From positions 1-64,000 of the forward strand of contig JAZOMW010000006.1 in the NCBI GenBank assembly GCA_045654225.1: DNA of 64,000 nucleotides. The letters run 5' to 3'. The notes beneath the pieces were generated by a model. It made no database searches. It worked only from the letters and a program-made list of their open reading frames with translations, and was not told where the DNA came from. Of the stretch, positions 25,800 through 34,081 are shown piece by piece. Every line of letters begins with the position of its first letter. Position 1 is the stretch's first letter. Both the position numbers and the translations under genes were made by a program. The DNA is from HGM11412 sp045654225 (lineage in GTDB: Bacteria; Bacillota; Clostridia; Christensenellales; Borkfalkiaceae).

Positions 25800-25831
25800 T
25801 TGATTATAGCACAGTTTAATGATATAATCAA
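25800..25831. promoter_or_regulatory. Superimposed divergent promoters in a palindrome
   Basis: TTGATTATA and TATAATCAA flank 14 bases. Read on the plus strand this gives TTGATT (25800-25805), 17 bp, TATAAT (25823-25828), facing the LysR gene. Read on the minus strand it gives TTGATT (25826-25831), 17 bp, TATAAT (25803-25808), facing the Re-citrate synthase operon. Each -35 box overlaps the opposite -10. Confidence 0.8.
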
Positions 25832-25886
25832 CAATAAATAATTATATAATAGTTATAAATTTTTTTTATAACGTGAAAGGGGAATT

Positions 25887-26831
25887 ATGAACGAAAAAGA
25901 TTACGTTTACGAAGTTTATAAAGAACGCAGTTTTTCGGTTGCGGCAAAAAACTTATACGTATCGCAACCCGCGCTTTCCGCGTCGGTTAAAAAGGTTGAA
26001 AGGGAACTTGGAATTACGCTATTTGACCGTTCTACTTCGCCTATCGTTTTAACAGAAGAGGGTAAGGTTTATATTGAATATTTAGAAAAGTTACGCGCAA
26101 TAGAAAGCGAAACTAAAAACAAACTTATGGATATGTCCAAATTAAAAACGGGCAAAATAGTGGTTAGCGGTGAAAACTTTGTGTCTTCCTTTATTATGCC
26201 GAAAGTTATTATTGAATTTTCAAAGAGATATCCGGGTATTCACGTTGAACTTGTAGAGTCAAACTCGCCTGATTTACGCCAACTTTTAATAACCGAAGCA
26301 ATAGACCTTTTAATTGCGCACGATTTTGACAAAAAGTTGTATTCAAGCACACCGCTTTTTGAAGAAACTTTGCTTTTAGCCGTGCCGAAAGATATGCCTA
26401 TAAATAAAGAATTAAAGGACTTTTTATTAACGAGAGAAGACGTTTTAAACGGCGTTCATTTAAAAGATATTTGCCCGAAAGTTAGCATTAAAAAGTTTGA
26501 AGATTGTCCGTTTATTTTACTTAAAAAGGGTAACGATACGCGTAGGCGCGCAAACGAAATTTTCTTAGAAGAAAATTTTGAGCCTAAAACGGTTAAAATT
26601 TACCTTGACCAACTTATAACTTCATATAATATGGTATGCTTTGGTTTAGGCGTTGCTTTCGTAAACGATATATTAGTTAAAAGTTCTAATCAAAGCGGTT
26701 GCGTGTATTATAAATTACGCGGTAGGGCAACGCATAGAAGTATGGCGATAGGCTATAAAAAGAACAAATATTTATCAAAAGCGATAAACGCTTTTATAGA
26801 AACCGCCAAAGACGTATATTCAAACAAATAA
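25887..26831 (+). CDS. LysR family regulator, probable regulator of the citrate operon
   Basis: 314 residues. N-terminal winged helix (residues about 2-60: YKERSFSVAAKNLYVSQPALSASVKKVERELG), then a linker helix and a two-lobed effector-binding domain (KIVVSGENFVSSFIMPKVIIEF, PFILLKKGNDTRRRANEIF). AAGGGG lies before the ATG. It diverges from the Re-citrate synthase-aconitase-icd operon with a shared palindromic promoter, the classic arrangement for a LysR protein controlling its neighbour and itself. The effector is not evident; citrate, 2-oxoglutarate or glutamate are reasonable guesses from context. Confidence 0.9.
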   Translation: MNEKDYVYEVYKERSFSVAAKNLYVSQPALSASVKKVERELGITLFDRSTSPIVLTEEGKVYIEYLEKLRAIESETKNKLMDMSKLKTGKIVVSGENFVSSFIMPKVIIEFSKRYPGIHVELVESNSPDLRQLLITEAIDLLIAHDFDKKLYSSTPLFEETLLLAVPKDMPINKELKDFLLTREDVLNGVHLKDICPKVSIKKFEDCPFILLKKGNDTRRRANEIFLEENFEPKTVKIYLDQLITSYNMVCFGLGVAFVNDILVKSSNQSGCVYYKLRGRATHRSMAIGYKKNKYLSKAINAFIETAKDVYSNK

Positions 26832-26837
26832 CAAAAA

Positions 26838-26865
26838 AAGGCTTTTGCTACTTGCAAAAGCCTTA
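26838..26865. terminator. Bidirectional terminator between lysR and serA
   Basis: Stem AAGGCTTTTGC-TACTT-GCAAAAGCCTT with an A-run before and T-rich bases after, between two convergent genes. Confidence 0.85.
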
Positions 26866-26871
26866 AATTTT

Positions 26872-28026
26872 TTAAATTTTTCTAATTCTAATAACGCCGT
26901 TTACTTTGCCAAGTTTTACAAGAGATTCGTCGTCAATTTCAGGAATATCTATAATAGAATAAGCAAAATTGCCTTTACTTGAATTTACAAAGTTATCGAT
27001 GTTTATATTCTTTTCGGCTAAAACCGAAGTGAACTGCGCAATCATACTTTGTTGGTTTAAGTGAAGTATGCAAATTCTGTTTTTAGAAGTTTTTGGAGCA
27101 GAGCAGTTAGGGTAGTTTACGCTATTTTTAATATTGCCGTTTTCAATATAGTCTTTAAGTTCGTTTGCTGCCATTACCGCACAGTTGTCTTCCGCTTCCA
27201 AAGTGGACGCACCAAGGTGCGGTATGCAAATTGCGTTTTCTACGCCGATAAGTTCGCTACTTGGAAAGTCGGTTATATATCTACTTAACTTTCCGCTATT
27301 AAGCGCTTCAATAACCGCGCTATTATCAACTAATTCGCCACGTGCAAGGTTTACCAAAACCGCTCCGTTTTTCATCTTTTTAATTTTGCTTGCGTTTACC
27401 ATATTCGCATTATCTTTCGTAAACGGAACGTGAATAGTAATATAGTCGCAATCTTTAAAGATATCATTTATATCGTTAGTAACTTCAACGTGCCTTGAAA
27501 GGTGGAGCGCGTTAATAACCGATAAATAAGGGTCGAAGCCTAAAACTTCCATACCTAAACTAACGGCGGTATTAGCAACTTTTGCGCCTATTGCACCAAG
27601 ACCTATAACGCCAAGTTTTTTACCGTATAATTCAGCGCCTGCAAAGTCTTTTTTACCTTTTTCAACGGTTTTTGAAAGGTTGGCGTCGTCTTTTAAAGTT
27701 GACACCCAGTTGATAGCGGGAACAATTTTACGCGAGCCTAAAAGTAACGCCGTTATAACGAGTTCGCTAACTGCGTTAGCGTTTGCGCCAGGAGTGTTAA
27801 ATACTACAACGCCGTTTTCCGCGTATTTATCGCAAGGGATATTGTTTACGCCCGCGCCTGCTCTTGCAACGGCTAAAACGCTACTTGGAAGGTCGTAGTC
27901 GTGCATGTCGAAACTTCTAACTAAAACGCCGATAGGTTTTTTTGAAGATTCAACCACTGCGTAATTTTTTGCTAAAATGTCATCTACTTTTTTGCTAATA
28001 GAGTTAAGTTTAATAATTTCTTTCAT
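26872..28026 (-). CDS. serA: D-3-phosphoglycerate dehydrogenase
   Basis: 384 residues. First step of serine synthesis: oxidises 3-phosphoglycerate with NAD. The Rossmann motif GVIGLGAIGAKVANTA lies near residue 143, followed by the catalytic Arg in NLARGELVDNSAV and the His in CIPHLGAST. The last ~70 residues (RICILHLNQQSMIAQFTSVL, VNGVIRIRKI) are an ACT domain, usually the serine-feedback site. It starts 5 bases after serC in the same direction, and serC makes the next enzyme. No phosphoserine phosphatase gene is recognised in the window (the HAD protein at 42.9 kb is unassigned). Confidence 0.93.
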   Translation of the reverse strand: MKEIIKLNSISKKVDDILAKNYAVVESSKKPIGVLVRSFDMHDYDLPSSVLAVARAGAGVNNIPCDKYAENGVVVFNTPGANANAVSELVITALLLGSRKIVPAINWVSTLKDDANLSKTVEKGKKDFAGAELYGKKLGVIGLGAIGAKVANTAVSLGMEVLGFDPYLSVINALHLSRHVEVTNDINDIFKDCDYITIHVPFTKDNANMVNASKIKKMKNGAVLVNLARGELVDNSAVIEALNSGKLSRYITDFPSSELIGVENAICIPHLGASTLEAEDNCAVMAANELKDYIENGNIKNSVNYPNCSAPKTSKNRICILHLNQQSMIAQFTSVLAEKNINIDNFVNSSKGNFAYSIIDIPEIDDESLVKLGKVNGVIRIRKI

Positions 28027-28031
28027 AATTT

Positions 28032-29105
28032 TTACTTGTGTTCCATTTCAAATTTTTTCATAAATTCTATAAGCGCTTTAACGCCTTCAATAGGCATTGC
28101 GTTATAGATACTTGCGCGCATACCGCCAACCAAACGGTGACCTTTAAGTGAAACGAGACCGTTTTTAGTTGCTTCTTTAATAAATTCCGCGTCAAGTTCT
28201 TCGCTTTTTGTAACGAAAGGTACGTTCATAAGCGAGCGGTCTTTTTTATTTACGATATTTGTGTAAAAATCCGTGCCGTCGATAAAGTCGTATAAAAGCC
28301 CTGCTTTATATTCGTTTATTTTTTGCATTTCTTTTATTCCGCCTTGTTTTTTAAGCCATCTAAACACTAGCATTGATATATAGATAGGAAAGCACGGTGG
28401 AGTGTTATACAAACTGTCGTTTTTATCTTGAATAGCGTAGTTAAGCATTGTAGGGCAAATATCTAATTGTTTGCCTAAAAGTTCGCGCTTTGCAATAACT
28501 ATGGTTACGCCTGCGGGAGCAATATTTTTTTGCGCGCCCGCGTAAATTAAGCCAAAGTCGCTAACGTTTATAACTTCGCTTAAAATGTTTGAAGACATAT
28601 CCGCAACGAGTGGAGCGTTAGTTTTAGGGAGTTCAGTATAACGCGTGCCAAAAATCGTGTTGTTTGAAGTTATATGAACGTAGGACGCGTCCTTTGAAAA
28701 CTCGATATCTTTTAAATTAGGTATGTAAGTATAGTTTTTATCTTTTGAAGACGCAACTATATTTGCAACACCGTATTTTGCACCTTCTTCTTGCGCTTTT
28801 TTAGCAAAGTTGCCGGTTACTATATAATCTGCAACGCCCGTAGTCATAAGGTTAAGTGGAACTGACGCAAATTGTTGCGAAGCACCGCCTTGAACGAATA
28901 ATACCGCGTAATCGTTAGGAATACCTAAAAGTTCGCGTAAAAGGGCGTTTGCCTCGTCGTTCACCGCCATAAAGGTTTTGGACCTATGGCTCATTTCGGC
29001 AATACTCATACCGCTACCGCTATAATCTAATAAATCTCTTTGTGCTTCTTGTAATACTTCAAGTGGTAAAATTGACGGACCTGCCGCAAAGTTATAAACT
29101 CTCAT
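28032..29105 (-). CDS. serC: Phosphoserine aminotransferase
   Basis: 357 residues. Converts 3-phosphohydroxypyruvate and glutamate to phosphoserine using pyridoxal phosphate. Class V aminotransferase features: start VYNFAAGPSILPLEVLQEAQ, MSHRSKTF, the FVQGGASQQFA phosphate-binding region, and the PLP lysine in IYAGAQKNIAPAG. It ends with the LVGGMRASIYNAMP substrate region. It is the first gene of serC-serA, behind a promoter at 29137-29166. It uses glutamate, linking it to the neighbouring 2-oxoglutarate and glutamine genes. Confidence 0.94.
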   Translation of the reverse strand: MRVYNFAAGPSILPLEVLQEAQRDLLDYSGSGMSIAEMSHRSKTFMAVNDEANALLRELLGIPNDYAVLFVQGGASQQFASVPLNLMTTGVADYIVTGNFAKKAQEEGAKYGVANIVASSKDKNYTYIPNLKDIEFSKDASYVHITSNNTIFGTRYTELPKTNAPLVADMSSNILSEVINVSDFGLIYAGAQKNIAPAGVTIVIAKRELLGKQLDICPTMLNYAIQDKNDSLYNTPPCFPIYISMLVFRWLKKQGGIKEMQKINEYKAGLLYDFIDGTDFYTNIVNKKDRSLMNVPFVTKSEELDAEFIKEATKNGLVSLKGHRLVGGMRASIYNAMPIEGVKALIEFMKKFEMEHK

Positions 29106-29136
29106 AATTTATCCTACTTTTAAAATTGTTTTACTC

Positions 29137-29166
29137 ATTATACTACTTTGTTTTATAAATTACAAA
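29137..29166 (-). promoter_or_regulatory. Promoter of serC-serA
   Basis: Minus strand TTTGTA, 18 bp, TATAAT, ending about 32 bases before the serC start. Confidence 0.55.
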
Positions 29167-29219
29167 CTTTTTATCGCCTTTTTTAGAAATATATTCGTTT
29201 TTTTATAATTTTATAAAAA

Positions 29220-29246
29220 AATTGCACCGTAAAATAACGGTGCAAT
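29220..29246 (-). terminator. Terminator of glnN
   Basis: 10-bp stem ATTGCACCGT-AAAATA-ACGGTGCAAT followed by T7 on the minus strand; 19 bases past the glnN stop. Confidence 0.88.
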
Positions 29247-29264
29247 CGTTTTTTAGTATTGTAA

Positions 29265-31343
29265 TTATTTAACGCTAAACAAAAGTTTGCCGTAAGACGG
29301 GTATGGCCAACAAGTTTCCGCGGTGTTAATTTCCGCTTCGTCCGCGTATTTACGGAGTTTTTGCATACATTTTAACACTTTTTTGTTCATAAAGAAGGCA
29401 AGTTCGCGTTTATCTACGATAGATGAAGATTTTCTTATTAACGCCGTGAGTTCTTCCGCTTTATTATAAACGTTCGTAGCAAGTAAAGAAAGGTCTTTAA
29501 TAAGGTTGCTATCTTGCGTAAAGTCCGCCTCTATTTCCTTTTTAATTTTAACCGCTTTTGCAAGTTTTGTAATATACTCGTTAATTGCAGGGTAGATTTG
29601 CTTTTTAGCCATTTCTACCATAGTAAGCGCTTCAATGTTTATTATGCGCGAGTATTTATCGAACATAATTTGTTGCCTTGCAGTAAGTTCGCTTAAAGAT
29701 AAAACGCGATGTTTAGTAAAGAGTTCAACGTTCTTTTCTAAAAGTAAAGTGTCAACCGCGTCAGGCGTGGTTGGAAGGTTTAATAATCCGCGAGTATTTG
29801 CTTCTTCAACCCACTCTTTTGAGTAGTTATTGCCGTTAAATATAATGCGCTTATGAGTTTTAATAGTGTCAACTACTATATCGTGTATTGCTTGCGGTAT
29901 ATCTTTTGCGTCTTTTAAAATTTCTACGAAAGTTGCAAGGCTTTCTGCAACCGCGGTGTTAAGAGTAGTGTTACAGTCGGCAATACTGTCGTTAGAGCCA
30001 ACCATTCTAAACTCGAATTTATTACCCGTAAAAGCAAGTGGAGAAGTTCTGTTTCTATCAGTTGCATCTTTTGGTAAAGTAGGCAATATTTTAGAGCCGA
30101 ACTTCATAAACTTTTTGTCAATTTTATAAGAAGCGTTATTTTCAATAGCGTCAAGCGCTTGTGATAAATCGTCGCCAAGATACATTGAAATTATAGCAGG
30201 AGGGGCTTCGCTTGAACCTAAGCGGTGGTCGTTACCAGCCGATGCAACCGAAGCGCGTAAAATATCTTGATAATTGTCAACCGCTTTAATAACCGCCGAC
30301 AAGAAGATTAAAAATTGCAAGTTTTCAACCGGAGTTTCGCCCGGGTCTAATAAATTTACGCCAGTATCGGTAGAAAGCGACCAGTTATTGTGTTTACCGC
30401 TACCGTTTACGCCTTCAAACGGTTTTTCAGCAAGTAAGCATACTAAATTATGCTTGTCCGCAATCTTTTTCATAAGTTCCATCGTAATTTGGTTATTGTC
30501 GGTAGCGATGTTTACAGTTCTATAAACGGAAGCGAGTTCGTGTTGGCTTGGAGCGGTTTCGTTATGTTCCGTTTTAGCGGGAATACCTAACTTCCAAAGT
30601 TCAACGTCAAGGTCTTCCATAAACGCTTTAACACGCGGTTTAATTGCGCCAAAATAGTGGTCGTCAAGTTCTTGACCTTTCGGAGGTTTTGCGCCGAATA
30701 AAGTTCTACCCGTATATACAAGGTCAGGGCGCTTGCCAGCCATTTCTTTATCGATTAAAAAGTATTCTTGTTCCGCGCCAACGGTTACTTTAACGTTTTT
30801 AACGTCGTCGTTTCCTAAAATTTTTAAAATTTTAAGCGCTTGTTTATTGAGTGCTTCCGAAGAGCGTAAAAGCGGTGTTTTTTCGTCAAGTGCTTCACCA
30901 CTATACGAGCAAAACGCGGTTGGTATGCAAAGCGTATTGTCTTTTATAAAAGCGTAAGAAGTAGGGTCCCAAGCAGTGTAACCGCGCGCTTCAAAAGTTG
31001 CGCGAATACCGCCGTTAGGGAAAGAAGACGCGTCAGGCTCGCCTTTTATAAGTTCTTTACCGCTAAATTCCATAATGGCTTTTCCACCTTTTGGCGAAAT
31101 AAAACTATCGTGTTTTTCTGCCGTAACGCCAGTCATAGGTTGGAACCAGTGAGTAAAGTGCGTTGCACCTTTTTCAATGGCCCAGTTTTTCATAGCGTCT
31201 GCAACGGCTTGTGCAACCGTAATGTCGAGTTGTTCACCGTTTTCAAGCGTCTTTTCAAGCGAAGCGTAAATGTTACTTGGAAGTAACTTTTTCATTACTT
31301 CTTCATTAAAAAGATTTTCGGCATAAAATTCAGGAATGTACAT
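29265..31343 (-). CDS. glnN: Glutamine synthetase, type III
   Basis: 692 residues, the usual length of type III enzymes (about 700, versus 450 for type I). Makes glutamine from glutamate, ammonia and ATP. Recognisable: MTGVTAEKHDSFISP and the AIMEFSGKELIKGEPDASSF stretch characteristic of the class, VGAEQEYFLID for metal binding, HNETAPSQHELA, and GSGKHNNWSLSTD. A consensus promoter lies upstream (31401-31430). No glnR or P-II gene and no glutamate synthase is in the window, so nitrogen control is not visible. Its neighbours supply 2-oxoglutarate and use glutamate. Confidence 0.96.
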   Translation of the reverse strand: MYIPEFYAENLFNEEVMKKLLPSNIYASLEKTLENGEQLDITVAQAVADAMKNWAIEKGATHFTHWFQPMTGVTAEKHDSFISPKGGKAIMEFSGKELIKGEPDASSFPNGGIRATFEARGYTAWDPTSYAFIKDNTLCIPTAFCSYSGEALDEKTPLLRSSEALNKQALKILKILGNDDVKNVKVTVGAEQEYFLIDKEMAGKRPDLVYTGRTLFGAKPPKGQELDDHYFGAIKPRVKAFMEDLDVELWKLGIPAKTEHNETAPSQHELASVYRTVNIATDNNQITMELMKKIADKHNLVCLLAEKPFEGVNGSGKHNNWSLSTDTGVNLLDPGETPVENLQFLIFLSAVIKAVDNYQDILRASVASAGNDHRLGSSEAPPAIISMYLGDDLSQALDAIENNASYKIDKKFMKFGSKILPTLPKDATDRNRTSPLAFTGNKFEFRMVGSNDSIADCNTTLNTAVAESLATFVEILKDAKDIPQAIHDIVVDTIKTHKRIIFNGNNYSKEWVEEANTRGLLNLPTTPDAVDTLLLEKNVELFTKHRVLSLSELTARQQIMFDKYSRIINIEALTMVEMAKKQIYPAINEYITKLAKAVKIKKEIEADFTQDSNLIKDLSLLATNVYNKAEELTALIRKSSSIVDKRELAFFMNKKVLKCMQKLRKYADEAEINTAETCWPYPSYGKLLFSVK

Positions 31344-31400
31344 ATCAATTCTCCCTTAAACGTTAGTAAATAGAAAATATTAAAAATTTAATATGTACTC

Positions 31401-31430
31401 ATTATAAGAAAAATGGCGAAATTTTGTCAA
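31401..31430 (-). promoter_or_regulatory. Promoter of glnN
   Basis: Minus strand TTGACA (31425-31430), 18 bp, TATAAT (31401-31406); about 58 bases before the start codon, whose ribosome binding site is GGGAG. Confidence 0.8.
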
Positions 31431-31615
31431 CTGTTTTTAGTAAAGTTTAATGATATTTAAACTATAATTTGCTTAAAGTTGCACTTGTTTACAAATAACG
31501 GCGTTAAAAAATGTTTAAAATGCTTGTGAAAAGTTTATGATAATTGCAAAATATAGAGTGTAAAAAAGGCGTGTTTTTTGTAATTTTTTTATTATCAAAA
31601 ACATATATTTTTTAT

Positions 31616-32305
31616 ATGATTTTTTCCATTAAAAAACAAGCTTTTATCTTTATTATTTTATCGATTTTTTTGTCAATAATTACGCTTTTAGTGCCCGTTG
31701 CTAGCGCTCATAAAAGCGTTAATTTTTCCGTTGTTATAGACGCGGGTCACGGAGGTATCGACAAGGGCGCTTCGGGCTTGACGACGGGCGTTTTTGAAAG
31801 CGACTTAAATTTAGATATTGCAAAAAAACTTCAAACGAAGTTTGAAGAAATAGGTTTTACGGTAATAATGACGCGTGACGGCGACTACGGTTTATACGGA
31901 GATACGAGCAAAGGTTTTAAAAAACGCGACCTTGAAAAACGCGTTGAAATTATAAACAAAAACGACCCTTCCGCTTTTATTTCTATTCACCTAAACAAGT
32001 ACACTTCTTCAACGCGCCGTGGAGCGCAAGTTTTTTATAAAGACGAAAGTTACGATAGCGATAGGCTTGCCAAATGCGTTCAAAGCGAATTTAATTCTTC
32101 GCCCGATTGCGTTAAAAAAAGTAGTGCGTTAAAAGGTGATTATTATCTTCTTAACATGGCAAAATGCACGTCAATTATCGTTGAGTGCGGTTTTTTATCA
32201 AACGAGCAAGACGAAAAACTTTTAAATACCGAAGAATATAGATTAAAAATAGCCAAAATCATATTTAACGGAACTATAAAATACCTAAAAGGCGAAAGCG
32301 CTTAA
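31616..32305 (+). CDS. N-acetylmuramoyl-L-alanine amidase, CwlD-like
   Basis: 229 residues. An N-terminal signal or anchor helix (about residues 8-32) is followed by an Amidase_3 domain: VVIDAGHGGIDKGA with the zinc His, then Glu in FESDLNLDIA, SIHLN with the second zinc His, and the catalytic Glu in IIVECGFLSN. It cleaves the amide between muramic acid and the stem peptide; CwlD does this in spore cortex, which fits the sporulation genes at 48.6 kb, but another cell-wall role is possible. The ATG at 31616 is chosen for the signal peptide; no clear ribosome binding site exists and an upstream TTG frame is longer. Confidence 0.85.
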   Translation: MIFSIKKQAFIFIILSIFLSIITLLVPVASAHKSVNFSVVIDAGHGGIDKGASGLTTGVFESDLNLDIAKKLQTKFEEIGFTVIMTRDGDYGLYGDTSKGFKKRDLEKRVEIINKNDPSAFISIHLNKYTSSTRRGAQVFYKDESYDSDRLAKCVQSEFNSSPDCVKKSSALKGDYYLLNMAKCTSIIVECGFLSNEQDEKLLNTEEYRLKIAKIIFNGTIKYLKGESA

Positions 32306-32391
32306 AAAAACGTAAAAAATCGTTTTATTGTTGTTGAAATATTAACTTAAATATGTTATAATAAGCAAAATACTATGCGATTTGGTAAAAA

Positions 32392-32796
32392 ATGATTAGT
32401 TTAGACGAAGTTTTAGATAAAAATACGGCTCTGCAATTAAGTTCGGTAACGCTTGCGTTTATCGGCGACGCGGTTTATTCGCTATACGTTAGAAGAAATC
32501 TCGTTTTTAAAAAAGACGAAAAGGGTGCGGTGCTTAATAAAAAGGCAAGTGAAATAGTTTGCGCTTCTGCGCAAGCCGACTTTATCGATAGAATTTTGCC
32601 CGTGTTAAGTGAAGAAGAAGTCGAAGTTTTTAAGCGCGCTCGCAACACCAAAAAAGGCACTCGCGCAAAGCACGCGTCGGTTGGCGAATATAACAAGGCT
32701 ACGGGCTTTGAAGCGCTCGTTGGATTTTTGCATATTACTGGGCAAAAAGAAAGATTAAACTACTTATTAAATTATGGAGAACAAAATGAAAATTGA
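32392..32796 (+). CDS. mrnC: Mini-ribonuclease III
   Basis: 134 residues: an RNase III catalytic domain without the double-stranded RNA-binding domain (SVTLAFIGDAVYSLYVRRNL; later SVGEYNKATGFEALVGFLHI with the conserved acidic residue). In Firmicutes it trims the ends of 23S rRNA precursors. Next to the rRNA methyltransferase rlmB as in Bacillus; the two overlap by 11 bases. Only a weak ribosome binding site is visible. Confidence 0.93.
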   Translation: MISLDEVLDKNTALQLSSVTLAFIGDAVYSLYVRRNLVFKKDEKGAVLNKKASEIVCASAQADFIDRILPVLSEEEVEVFKRARNTKKGTRAKHASVGEYNKATGFEALVGFLHITGQKERLNYLLNYGEQNEN

Positions 32797-33520
32797 AGGC
32801 AAGAACGCCGTTTTAGAACTTTTAAAAACGGACAAGACTATTGATAAAATTTTAGTGCAAAACGGCATGCGTGACGAGGCTTCTCGCGCGCTCGTAAAAG
32901 AAGCGGTAAGAATAGGCGCAAAGGTTCAATACGTTGAAAAAACTATTTTAGATAAAGAATCTCCGTCACGCCGTCATCAAGGCTTTATCGCCTTTGTAAG
33001 CGATTACGAGTACGCCGATTTCGATAATTTATTAGAAACTTTAAAGGACAAGCCAAAAGCCACCGTATTAGTGTTAGACGGTATTGAAGACCCGCACAAT
33101 TTGGGTAGTATTATAAGAGTTGGAGAGTGTAGTGGAGCGGACGCTATAATTATTTCAAAAAGGCGTAGCGCGCAAGTTAGCGATGCGGTTATGCGCATTT
33201 CCGCAGGTAGCGCAAATCATATTTCGGTATGCCGTGTAACGAACATAAACAACGCTATCGACAAGTTAAAAGACGCGGGTTTATGGGTTTACGGTTTAGA
33301 AGTTGGCGGTAGCGACCTATATAAAACCGATTTAACGGGTAAAATTGCAATAGTTGTTGGCGGTGAAGACACGGGCGTTAATAGGCTCACGAAAGAAAAA
33401 TGCGACGCTATTATAAGTATTCCTATGTTTGGAAAGGTAAACTCTCTTAACGCGTCCGTTGCGTGCTCTGTTGCAGTATTTGAAAGCGTGCGCCAAAATT
33501 TAAACGTCAAGGAAAAATAA
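32786..33520 (+). CDS. rlmB: 23S rRNA 2'-O-ribose methyltransferase, TrmH/RlmB family
   Basis: 244 residues. The N-terminal substrate-binding domain (residues about 1-75) is followed by a SPOUT methyltransferase domain: VLDGIEDPHNLGSIIRVGEC with the catalytic Asn-Arg, IVVGGEDTGVNRLT, IPMFGKVNSLNASVA forming the trefoil knot. It probably methylates the guanosine equivalent to E. coli G2251. I chose the ATG at 32786 (GGAG 6 bases upstream) over one 12 bases earlier. It overlaps mrnC at its start and the sigma factor gene by one base at its end (TAATG), so translation is coupled. Confidence 0.92.
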   Translation: MKIEGKNAVLELLKTDKTIDKILVQNGMRDEASRALVKEAVRIGAKVQYVEKTILDKESPSRRHQGFIAFVSDYEYADFDNLLETLKDKPKATVLVLDGIEDPHNLGSIIRVGECSGADAIIISKRRSAQVSDAVMRISAGSANHISVCRVTNINNAIDKLKDAGLWVYGLEVGGSDLYKTDLTGKIAIVVGGEDTGVNRLTKEKCDAIISIPMFGKVNSLNASVACSVAVFESVRQNLNVKEK

Positions 33521-34080
33521 TGAAGAATTTAACTGACGAGCAACTCGTTTTACAGTATAAAAACGGCAACGCGCTTGCTTTTGACGAAATTTACAATAGG
33601 TATAAAAGTTTAGTTAAATACTTTTGCCGTAATCTATTTTTAATAGGCGCGGAAAGTGAAGATATAATGCAAGAAGGTATGCTCGGTTTATTTAACGCGG
33701 TAAGTTCGTATAGCGAAGGTCAAAGTTCGTTTTCAACTTACGCTACCATTTGCATAAAAAACAAACTAATATCTGCCGTTAAAAAGTATTCAAGTAACAA
33801 AAATAGCGTTTTAAACAACACCGTTTCAACGGAAGTTTTAGACAATTTGCAAATTTTTGCAAACACGCCGGAAGACTTCGTTTTGTTTAAAGAAAACGGC
33901 AAAGAATTAAAAAATAAATTGACGGAGCAACTGTCAAAAACCGAAAATAAAGTTTTAAAACTGTTTTTAGAAGGGCTTTCTTACGAAGAAATTGCTGAAA
34001 AAACGGGTGTAAAAATAAAAAGCGTTGACAACGCTTTAACAAGGGCAAGAAAAAAAATAATTAAATTTATCGGTGAATAA
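33520..34080 (+). CDS. Sigma-70 family factor, SigH-like
   Basis: 186 residues with region 2 (LVLQYKNGNALAFDEIYNRY, EDIMQEGMLGLFNAVSSY, SSFSTYATICIKNKLISAVK) and region 4 (LSKTENKVLKLFLEGLSYEEIAEKTG, then a helix-turn-helix). Its place after mrnC-rlmB is that of sigH in Bacillus and clostridia, which begins sporulation. The domain pattern fits, but it lacks the long N-terminus of some SigH proteins, so the name stays tentative. Confidence 0.8.
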   Translation: MKNLTDEQLVLQYKNGNALAFDEIYNRYKSLVKYFCRNLFLIGAESEDIMQEGMLGLFNAVSSYSEGQSSFSTYATICIKNKLISAVKKYSSNKNSVLNNTVSTEVLDNLQIFANTPEDFVLFKENGKELKNKLTEQLSKTENKVLKLFLEGLSYEEIAEKTGVKIKSVDNALTRARKKIIKFIGE

Positions 34081-34081
34081 T

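Noticed and set aside
29514..30957. Several plus-strand frames inside glnN
   Set aside because: Antisense shadows of a clearly identified gene; no family features.
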